A program made the position numbers and the translations under genes. DNA of 64,000 nt, taken from contig LGRX02035196.1 of assembly GCA_001247695.2 (NCBI GenBank), positions 1 through 64,000 on the forward strand, written 5' to 3'. Each line of letters starts with the position of its first letter. Within the stretch, counting starts at the first letter, position 1. The notes under the pieces were generated by a model. That model worked only from the letters and a program-made list of their open reading frames with translations. It did not search any database and was not told the DNA's origin. Source of the DNA: Cymbomonas tetramitiformis. Its lineage: Eukaryota; Chlorophyta; Pyramimonadophyceae; Pyramimonadales; Pyramimonadaceae. This document shows positions 54,874 through 62,771 of this stretch, in pieces.

Positions 54874-56119
54874 GTGTCACGGCGCAGAGCCGCTTTCCAA
54901 CATAGGAGTCAATTCAGAGCCGCTACGCCCCCCATTATTTTCACCCTTCACCTTCCCATCCCCCACTGCATTCGCTTCCACTTTTCCCTTCCCTCTCCCG
55001 GGCACCACCATGCCCTATACCGCTGTACCACGCCCTTATACCCTACCCGATGGCACCCCTACGCAAGCTGTGTGGAATGGCTCCAGCTGGGTATTCCCCC
55101 AGACAGCGCCCATTGCTGGGGGAGTGTCCCCAGTGCCATTTACATTGGGGACCCATCACGCCCCATGGGTTCGTACCCCACGCCATATCAACAGCATCTG
55201 CAACAGCAGCAGCAGTGGCAGGCGTACCATCAACAGTGGCCACAGCAGCAACAGCCGCTGGAGCCGGTGCAGCAGCAGCTACAGCAGCATCAGTTCCAGC
55301 AGCAGCAGTTACAGCAGCAGCAGCTGCAGCCGCAACCGCAACAACAACTACAGCAGCCTCATCAGCTGATACCAGCTACCTCGGCGCCTCAAGACCCTGG
55401 TGCGGATCTCTCATCGCTGCAGCACTTCATCAACATCAGCGCCGCAGCCCTGCCAGACCCTCTGCAGGCACCCCCTGACAGCGGAGTTCAGCAGAGCGTA
55501 CTGGGCCCGCGGGACCCAGCTCTTGGTGCGCCACCTCCCCGCGGTGGCAGCAACCTCAGAGACCCGCCGGCGCCGGCGTTCCCGAAGAGTATCCTCGGGC
55601 CCTGCGACACATGGTAGGCACCTCCCAGGTCTAAGCCATGCACCTGATCACTCCGACCCCGACTCCGGCACGGACGTCAGCCGCACCAGCACGGGGTCCA
55701 GAGGCAGCCGAAGCACGCAGGCACGGGCTGAGCGCAGGCGGAGGGCCGCCCACAGGTCCGGTTCTGACTCGGACGCGAGCAGCCGGAGCGAGCACATTCG
55801 CAGGGAAGTCCTGGCGGCAGTACAGGCCCTGGACATCTCCGCGGTGCTCTCGAGAGGACTCGCCCTGCCTGGCGCGACGACATTCTGCAGGAGCCTCCCC
55901 TCCAGGCGACCCTCAGAGCAGCGCACAGGGGGCCCTGACGGCGGACCATCCACTCGAGGCGGACGCCGCTGACAGCGTAACCCCCCCAGTGTCTCAGATT
56001 GTCGCTGAAACCGCTCCCGCCGAACCTCCCACTCAGGGTCGGCCAAATCCCCTCAACATGATGGTGGCTCGCCGGCGGCAGTCGATGGAGACGGTAGTGC
56101 ACGGCGGTGGCAACCCTGA
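54874..56119 (+). pseudogene. Low-complexity 5' region of Gypsy gag, frameshifted
   Basis: Three overlapping frames alternate. The first is MPYTAVPRPYTLPDGTPTQ in one frame. Next comes a Gln-rich stretch (GCAGCAGCAGCAG runs, 55200-55360), then Arg/Ser-rich sequence (TSETRRRRRSRRVSSG, SGSDSDASSRSEHIR). The frame changes near 55170 and 55500 suggest accumulated indels. It probably was the N-terminal part of gag. Confidence 0.5.
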
Positions 56120-58273
56120 CTCGGAGCTCAGAGACCCCATTCAAGCGACTCGCCTCTAGGCCCCCCCAGTGATCCACCTCAAGACCCCCTTGACGACCCC
56201 GCGCAAGGACCAGAGCCCTCCTACCCTCAGTACCCAGAGGTTCGGGCTCTCTTCGTCACCCATGACGGTGGGTCATTGTGGGTACACCAGTCAGCGGGGG
56301 TGCGAGGCGCGGCAACCGTCTCCCTGCCATGGGATGAACGCCGTCGGGCTGGGGTGCAGGGCGACGCCATCCTGTTCAGGATCATGCACCTGCTGGGAGC
56401 TCCGCTGACTGCATATGCGCGCATGGGAGGCCGCCTACACCATGCACCCCTACCACTTACCAACCCTCGTGTGGAGACCTGGGTCCTCATGGTCGACCGC
56501 GAGGTCATGGATATGGCAATGGGGGACCCAGCCGCAGCCAATGTGCGGTCTACGAGCATGGGGCAGCCAGTGTGGGAGTGGATCCCTGCTACTGCGCGGG
56601 AGTCGGAGATGCAGAACTTCGACCAGGACGGGCTCGCCGCGTGGTCGGAAGTCAGCAACTCCGATTGGTACCGAAGCATGAGCGTGGTGGCCGCACAACC
56701 ATCCACTCCCCTGCCCTTCCATACACCTCTTCCACTCCCCGCTCCACCATCAGCCCCTGCATTACCGCCCACTTCGACTGCAGTCCCCACAAATCCCGCG
56801 CCTGCGCTCCCGCCCGCGCATGCCCCGGGACCACCACCTCCAGCCCGTTTCCCCCACTCCGCCGCCGCAAACCCCGTTCACTCTGCCGCTGCCGCAAACC
56901 CCGTTCACTCTGCCGCTGCTGCGAACCCCGTACTCTCTCCCAGCGCCACCCCCTTTGTACCAGGCATCGTCCGACTGCCGCAGGGCACTAATCTGCGAGC
57001 ATCCTCAGACGAGGTCCGCCTGGAGCACAAGACCAAGGAGATGGTGCTGAAGCTGGTCAAGAGTGTGACCAGATTCCCTCGCTCCGCGTCCGACACTAAG
57101 TCGGCCGACAAGGATGGCCTCCTGACGCAGTTGGAGCACTACTCCAACATGGTGCGGAAGATATTCCAAGAGGCCATCGTGATCGAGGCGCTGACCACTC
57201 CCAGCTGTACGCCATCTGTATCGGCGTACCAGGCGAGCGTGTCGAGCCTCCTTTGGAGCTTTAAGGAGCACACTCTTCAGGACCAGCAGAAGAAATTCTT
57301 GGAGCGTGCGGCGGGGACCTTCGGGTCTGACCAGGCTTGGCACCGGCGCTACGTAGAGCTGGACGTGTTCTTCAGCGATCTGGCGGTGTGTTCTCTAACA
57401 CAGGCCTACCTGGAGAATGCACACGGAGAGGCCATTGCACTGAGGCAGGCGACGAACGAGACCGCGGCGGAGTATTTTTCGCGGTTGGAGACCCGCATGG
57501 CCTCCGTCAACTTCCTGGCTGGCAGAGTCCCCAATTGCGTGGAGATGTCCAACCTGTCCATGCTCTCCACGTACCGCCGAGGGTTGAGGTATGCACCCAA
57601 GGTGATGCGGCGCCTGAGAGCCATCCACCTGGATGTCTCCAAGCCAGAGGAGTGGGAGAGGAAGGCCGTCAATGACGATATCCCAGGCACCCACAACGCC
57701 CTGTTGAAGATACGGGAGGTTGCTGAGGAGGTGGAGAATGACATTGACACGGAGGCGGCGCAGAGGCGCACTCAAGATCGTCCTCCCCGCACTGTCTCCT
57801 TCGCCAACCCCTCACCTCGCACCCCCTTCTTCAGGCGTACCCCTTCCTCGAACCGTCCAGCACTCGCCATGCTGGAGAATGGGCCCACCACCACCGCTGC
57901 CGCGGCAGTTACCCCATTGCCACCACCACCTGGTCTCCCCCGCCCTGACGCTCCGAAGGTCCGCCGGTGTTTCGCCTGCGGCTCCGCGGAGCACATCGTC
58001 CGTAACTGCACGGATGAGACCAAGCTCAAGGAGTGGAGGGCCAATGCACCTGCTCGATTGGCAAATTCTCCTGGGTTCGTGGCCGCCGTCGTCTGGGCCA
58101 TCGAGCAGCAGGAGGACATCTCCTCGGTGGATGGCGTTCCAGAGGAGTTCTCCGAGGAGGTCCTGGCACTTGCTACCTGTGAGGACGAGCAGAGCTACCA
58201 GACCCTGGCGGCCCTCGCTGGTATCGAGCTTGTGGAGGGTGACGGTCTTCCCCCGGTTGAGGACGATGAATGA
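56120..58273 (+). CDS. gag: Gypsy-like gag with zinc knuckle
   Basis: Open from the TGA at 56117-56119 to TGA at 58273. The first in-frame ATG is unclear, and translation from 56276 gives 665 residues. Pro/Ala-rich linker with repeated HSAAAANPV near residues 200-215. Helical capsid-like part at about 245-470 (KEMVLKLVKSVTRFPRSAS, QATNETAAEYFSRLETRMAS is typical of retrotransposon gag). CX2CX4HX4C knuckle at 565-578 (CFACGSAEHIVRNC). Acidic C-terminus. This is a structural protein that packages element RNA. The intact length suggests the element was active not long ago. Confidence 0.85.
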   Translation, partial: LGAQRPHSSDSPLGPPSDPPQDPLDDPAQGPEPSYPQYPEVRALFVTHDGGSLWVHQSAGVRGAATVSLPWDERRRAGVQGDAILFRIMHLLGAPLTAYARMGGRLHHAPLPLTNPRVETWVLMVDREVMDMAMGDPAAANVRSTSMGQPVWEWIPATARESEMQNFDQDGLAAWSEVSNSDWYRSMSVVAAQPSTPLPFHTPLPLPAPPSAPALPPTSTAVPTNPAPALPPAHAPGPPPPARFPHSAAANPVHSAAAANPVHSAAAANPVLSPSATPFVPGIVRLPQGTNLRASSDEVRLEHKTKEMVLKLVKSVTRFPRSASDTKSADKDGLLTQLEHYSNMVRKIFQEAIVIEALTTPSCTPSVSAYQASVSSLLWSFKEHTLQDQQKKFLERAAGTFGSDQAWHRRYVELDVFFSDLAVCSLTQAYLENAHGEAIALRQATNETAAEYFSRLETRMASVNFLAGRVPNCVEMSNLSMLSTYRRGLRYAPKVMRRLRAIHLDVSKPEEWERKAVNDDIPGTHNALLKIREVAEEVENDIDTEAAQRRTQDRPPRTVSFANPSPRTPFFRRTPSSNRPALAMLENGPTTTAAAAVTPLPPPPGLPRPDAPKVRRCFACGSAEHIVRNCTDETKLKEWRANAPARLANSPGFVAAVVWAIEQQEDISSVDGVPEEFSEEVLALATCEDEQSYQTLAALAGIELVEGDGLPPVEDDE

Positions 58274-58328
58274 CTGGCCGGCGACCAGTCCCCGACCCTG
58301 CCCTTCGGGGAAGTGAGGTCACACCCTG

Positions 58329-60653
58329 ATGATCAGACCCTCTCCGCCCTGGAGAAGCGGTCAGAGCCAGTGGAACCCCGACGCGCACGAGGACGCAGAG
58401 ACCCTTGCTTGGGGCCATCGACCTCATCCCCAGAACGTGGCCTTCACCTCTGGAACCCGCTTGCGACGCACCTACCGCTCAGCTGGTGCCCCATCGCTGC
58501 CGAGGGATGACCTGACCAGCCACCCCCTTACAGAGAGCGCCTCTTTCGACGAGCCATCACTACCTCTTGATGACGGCCCTGCTTACACACAGGCAAGGAT
58601 CGAGGGTCGGAGGGGGCGGCGAGTTCCCCGGCACAGACCCCCCATTATGGGCAGCAACCGTGGAGAGCCCCGCGATCTTCGCCCCCAACCACGTGCTGTC
58701 CTACCATTACCCAACTATCAGTCCAACCTTGCAGATCCGCGGAAGAGGCTGACTGCGTGGCACTGGAAGAGAGATCTGTATTCTCTCCCCCTCGAAGTCG
58801 CCATGCAAAAGGTTCGCAGAGCTCTGCGCAAATCCCCGGAGGCTGCCAAGGACCTGGTGGATAAGATGTGGGAGCGCACTCGTAGCCGCATACGCTCTGG
58901 GAGTCGATCGCCGAAGGAGCACGTGAACCGCGCCAACCAGCTGGCGGAGAGGGTACGCATTGCCCGTGAACCTCAAGATCGCAGAGAGGGCCATCAGCGC
59001 ATCGCACTGTGGCACCTCCTCTCACACGACGGTCACCAGCAGGTCCTCGAGTCCCCTAGCGCCAGCCCCTCCGACCTCTACGCGGCTTGGAGAGAGCTGT
59101 CGCCCGCCGAGCAGCTGGAGGCGATCGCCACTTCGAGCCCAGATTCCTTCCCCGGTAGCAGGCTGTGGGAAAAGGAGGGTGCACGAAGAGCAGCAGCGAG
59201 ATCCTCGACCTCTCTCTGCACCCTGGACACCGAAGTGGGCACGATACCCGGGACAGCGGGAGACGTGGGCTTACCTGGCGCCTGGTGCAGTCTACACGCA
59301 GTGCACCAGTACAAGATGAGGAAGCTGGGTCCCAGCCCCTTGGGAGCATCCCCTCCATCATCCTCACTGGTCGAGCCCACGACAGAGACGACATCCTCGC
59401 ACCATGAAAACGCGCCGGCTACCCCGGGAGGAAACCTTGAAGGTCCATCTGACTGCGTAGTGACAGAGGAAACCTCTACATCCAGCTCGCTCTGCTTCAC
59501 CCAACAGATGACCACCGTCAGAACGCACGAAGCAGATGAAGCGCCGCCCCGCCTCGACAGCCACCCCATCGCTGAAGACCCCGAGGTTATGGGAGAGGAG
59601 CCCTCAGTTGATTCGCTCTGCTACACCCAGCAGATGGCAGCAGCTGGGACCCCTGAGGCGAGAACTAATCATCAGAGCTCCCACCAACTCGCCCACAACT
59701 TTCCCACTGGCAGCCCTCAGCATGACGAGGATCCCCTCACCCATAGCAGTCTCACCAACAGTGTTGCTACCCATGTGAGCCCCACAGCAATCGGCACTAC
59801 CCACGTGAGCCCCACAGTAAGCGGCACTACTCATGTAAGCCCTACCACCAGCGGCACCACCCACGTGAGCCCTACCACCAGCGACACCACCCATGTGAGC
59901 CCTACCACCAGCGACACCACTCATGTCAGCCCCACTTCGAGCGAAAGCACCTCAGCGGGTACCCTGATGACGGCGAGTGTGGACAACCTCGTCAGCCACC
60001 CGACTGAAGATGTTGACTTGCTGGATGAGGAGTTTTACGCCGCGTGCAGGCAGACGTTGGAGGAATGCCGCGAGGCCTCGGACAACCTCCTCCCCAACCT
60101 TAAGTGCAAAAGCATACGCACGGATGGGGGAGTTCAGTGGAAGACCGACATTGAGGGTACCCTTGCAGCGGCACATGACGAAGAAGGACCGCTGCTGCTG
60201 GTGTTCTATGCAACCCTCAGAGGGCACACGGTTAAGGTGCTGATCGACTCGGGGGCCTCTGACAACTTCATCTCGGAGCAGAGCGCCAAGCGATGTGGCC
60301 TCACGACACGAGCTGACTCCGAGATGCGAGTCACCTTGGCGGATGGATCTGTGAAGATCACTGGCGCCACTGCGTACGCCAAGTTTAACACGCACACCAC
60401 CACGGGCACCTATACAGAGAACGCCCTTGCCCTTCGAATCCTACCACTGGGCATACAGGTGGATGTTATTCTTGGCGGAAGGTGGTTGCGCAGTCACTCT
60501 CCTGTTACTCTGGGCTATGAAGGGAATGGTTCCGTCTCCTTCCTCAGGAAGTCCCGCAGTGGTAAGATTGGAGATCGCGTCACCATCACAGGCTGTTCTC
60601 CTGGGAAAGCATCTGGAGACAAGTCTCCGAAGGGCACGGCCTGTGCGGGATGA
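58329..60653 (+). CDS. Gypsy-like ORF2 with retropepsin domain
   Basis: 774 codons from ATG at 58329. The N-terminal 600 residues are mostly disordered, with an Arg-rich helical part (YSLPLEVAMQKVRRALRKSP). A 10-residue repeat lies at about 480-540 (THVSPTTSGT type). The aspartic protease is at about 625-750 with the active site LIDSGASDNF (D640) and the flap-side motif DVILGGRWLRSHSPV, which matches Ty3/Gypsy retropepsins. A TGA at 60651-60653 separates it from the reverse transcriptase part, which continues in the same frame. This is therefore either a single broken gag-pol frame or a read-through site. Confidence 0.85.
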   Translation: MIRPSPPWRSGQSQWNPDAHEDAETLAWGHRPHPQNVAFTSGTRLRRTYRSAGAPSLPRDDLTSHPLTESASFDEPSLPLDDGPAYTQARIEGRRGRRVPRHRPPIMGSNRGEPRDLRPQPRAVLPLPNYQSNLADPRKRLTAWHWKRDLYSLPLEVAMQKVRRALRKSPEAAKDLVDKMWERTRSRIRSGSRSPKEHVNRANQLAERVRIAREPQDRREGHQRIALWHLLSHDGHQQVLESPSASPSDLYAAWRELSPAEQLEAIATSSPDSFPGSRLWEKEGARRAAARSSTSLCTLDTEVGTIPGTAGDVGLPGAWCSLHAVHQYKMRKLGPSPLGASPPSSSLVEPTTETTSSHHENAPATPGGNLEGPSDCVVTEETSTSSSLCFTQQMTTVRTHEADEAPPRLDSHPIAEDPEVMGEEPSVDSLCYTQQMAAAGTPEARTNHQSSHQLAHNFPTGSPQHDEDPLTHSSLTNSVATHVSPTAIGTTHVSPTVSGTTHVSPTTSGTTHVSPTTSDTTHVSPTTSDTTHVSPTSSESTSAGTLMTASVDNLVSHPTEDVDLLDEEFYAACRQTLEECREASDNLLPNLKCKSIRTDGGVQWKTDIEGTLAAAHDEEGPLLLVFYATLRGHTVKVLIDSGASDNFISEQSAKRCGLTTRADSEMRVTLADGSVKITGATAYAKFNTHTTTGTYTENALALRILPLGIQVDVILGGRWLRSHSPVTLGYEGNGSVSFLRKSRSGKIGDRVTITGCSPGKASGDKSPKGTACAG
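59766..59945 (+). repeat. 30-bp coding tandem repeat in the Gypsy ORF2
   Basis: Six to seven copies of a 30-bp unit (ACCCATGTGAGCCCTACCAC core) that keep frame and encode THVSPTTSGT-like decapeptides. Confidence 0.9.
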
Positions 60654-61333
60654 GTGGATGAGGTGTTCCTGACCCCCGCCCAGTTGAAGAAGCACCTGGT
60701 GTACGCGGAGACGCAGAAGCTGCGCGGCAATGACGACCCGGGGATACAACCCGCCTGGCTGATGATGGCCGAGAAGTCCCCCGATGATACTACTTCTGCT
60801 TTTGCAGCCACGGCTATCGACTCTGAGAACGCCGAACCCGCTGCGGATACTGAAGACGCAGAAGTGGGCCCTGAGTGGACCCTCAAGTTTCAGGACTTCT
60901 GGGGCGAGGAGTACAAGAAGGAGATGACGACTGCTCTACCGAACATTGATGGACTCAGACATGACCCCCAAGATGAGGCCAACATCAACCTGGACCCTGA
61001 GCTGAGCAAGAAAGGGCCGCCCTGCCAGCGCATCTACAAGAAGTCTGCAGAGGAACTCCGCCAACTTCGAGAACGCGTCGAGACACTGATGTCCAAGGGC
61101 TACATCCGACCCTCGTCCAGCCCTTATGCAGCTCCCTGCCTGATGGTCCCCAAACCAGGGAACCCCAAGGAGCTGCGACTGGTGATCGACTACCGGCTTC
61201 TCAACCGCCAGATAGTTAAGGACAAGTACCCTCTCCCAGACATCCAGATGATGTTCGACGAGATGCAGGGTGCGAAGTTCTTCTCTTCATTCGACGCGGT
61301 GGATGGCTTCTGACAAGTTCCGATGGCTCCAGG
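60654..61333 (+). pseudogene. Gypsy reverse transcriptase, N-terminal fragment
   Basis: In frame with the upstream ORF after a TGA. It encodes the linker and the first reverse-transcriptase motifs (SKGYIRPSSSPYAAPCLMVP, LRLVIDYRLLNRQ, FDAVDGF). The next codon is TGA where the family has Trp; sequence typical of the family (QVPMAP) follows in the same frame. At 61333 it meets the LTR of another element. The catalytic YxDD region, RNase H and integrase are absent from the window, so this copy cannot make an active enzyme. Confidence 0.88.
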
Positions 61334-62720
61334 TGTACCAGGCACACACTCCTGATAACTTACACATCTTTATCTCTTTATTTTTCTTTCTTTTCTTTTA
61401 TCTTCTTCCTTTTCTTTTTATATTTTCTGCTGTTTTTGGTGTGTAATATTAACTTCACAGTCTTATATTCCACTGTTTTATTTCATGACATACTCTGGCT
61501 TCTAGCCTAGAATTACAGTCACTTTTCTGATATAATGTCTGGTCTCAGACCTAATACATCTATATCCTTATATCAGTCTTGGCATACAGCCTAATCCTAA
61601 CATGTAAAACTTCCTTAATTCATTTCTCTTGATCAACACTAACTGAGGTCCACTTTCCAAGCTTCCCTTTCAACATGTTGCTCTCTAACAATCACTAGCA
61701 GGATTCCTGTATTGACATCTGCCATCGACCAATCATGTGCACATATATGCCTGATTCTGGTACTCCTCCACCAATCATCAGGCAGATCACGATATTGCCA
61801 TTGCAGATCTTTCTGGAATCCACCAGATCCTCAATATAATTATTGTCATTGCAGATCTTCTCCTGAAATCTGCCTTGCCATCAATTATTTCTTCATACAG
61901 CTGTGACCGGCATGTAACAAGGCCCTTGCAGCATGCAACCACCCGTCACCAGCATGCAACCTGGCAGGTGTAGCATGCAACCTGGCCTCTGTCGCATGCA
62001 ACCTGGCCTCTGTGGCATGCAACCAGACATCTGTAGCATGCAACCTGGCCTCCGTGGCATGCAGCCTGGCGTATGTAGCATGCAACCTGACATTTGTCGC
62101 ATGCAACCTGGCCTCTGTCGCACGCAACCTGGCCCCTGTGGCATGCAACCCGACATCTGTCGCATGCAACCTGGCCTCTGTCGCATGCAACCTGGCCTCT
62201 GTCGCATGCAACCCGACATCTGTAGCATGCAACCTGGCCTCTGTCGCATGCAACCTGGCCTCTGTGGCATGCAACCCGACATCTGTAGCATGCAACCTGG
62301 CCTCCGTGGCATGCAACCTGGCCTCTGTAGCATGCAACCTGACATCTGTAGCATGCAACCTGGCCTCCGTGCCATGCAACCGGGCCTCTGTAGCATGCAA
62401 CCCGACATCTGTAGCATGCAACCTGGCCTCCGTGGCATGCAACCTGGCCTCTGTAGCATGCAACCTGACATCTGTAGCATGCAACCTGGCCTCCGTGACA
62501 TGCAACCGGGCCTCTGTAGCATGCAACCTGACATCTGTAGCATGCAACCTGGCCTCCGTGGCATGCAACCGGGCATCTGTAGCATGCAACCAGGCATCTG
62601 TGGCATGCAACCAGGCATACGCAGCATGCAACCAGGCATCTGTATCATGCAACCACTCGTCGGCAGCATGCAACCAGATCTCTGTAGCATGCAACCCCGC
62701 TGCTCGTACCTCCCGGTACA
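61334..62720 (-). repeat. 3' LTR of the minus-strand chromovirus (1,387 bp)
   Basis: On the plus strand it starts TGTACCAGG and ends CCCGGTACA, which gives the TG...CA ends and a 6-bp inverted repeat (TGTACC/GGTACA) expected of an LTR. Its left border coincides with the end of homology of the plus-strand Gypsy reverse transcriptase. Its right border abuts a polypurine tract in the correct orientation for the minus-strand ORF. The second LTR lies outside the window, so the borders rest on these signals. The left 590 bp is AT-rich and the right 790 bp is a 21-bp satellite. Confidence 0.75.
61931..62697. repeat. 21-bp satellite with GCATGC core, about 36 copies
   Basis: The consensus is AGCATGCAACCTGGCCTCTGT, with variants alternating TGGCCTC and TGACATC/CGACATC. 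Period 21 keeps three frames open on both strands for about 800 bp, giving long 7-residue repeats that I do not regard as proteins. The array lies inside the LTR. Confidence 0.95.
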
Positions 62721-62734
62721 ACTCCTCCCCCCTC
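62721..62734 (-). promoter_or_regulatory. Polypurine tract of the chromovirus
   Basis: The minus strand reads GAGGGGGGAGGAGT directly before the LTR start TGTACC. It lies 38-51 bp after the stop of the methyltransferase ORF. Confidence 0.75.
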
Positions 62735-62771
62735 AAGAGCGGCCTATCTCCCGATGCCGCTCCCGGTGTCT

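Larger units (their letters stand above)
54342..61333 (+). mobile_element. Decayed Ty3/Gypsy-like retrotransposon, interrupted at 61333
   Basis: Plus-strand order: small acidic ORFs, a low-complexity region, gag with zinc knuckle, aspartic protease, then the start of reverse transcriptase. The reverse transcriptase N-terminal motifs (SSSPYAAPCLMVPKP, LRLVIDYRLLN, DKYPLPDIQMM) are of Gypsy type. The protein is broken by in-frame TGA at 60651 and 61311 and by frameshifts before gag. Homology stops at 61333, where the LTR of a second, opposite-strand element begins. The missing part of pol and the 3' LTR should lie beyond the window. Confidence 0.85.

Noticed and set aside
60651..61313. UGA reassigned to Trp in this organism
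   Set aside because: Gag (58273), Copia pol and the gene 1 end use TGA as stop, so mutation of TGG is simpler.
61931..62697. CRISPR-like array of 21-bp repeats
   Set aside because: There are no spacers; units abut each other, and the context is an LTR in a eukaryote.
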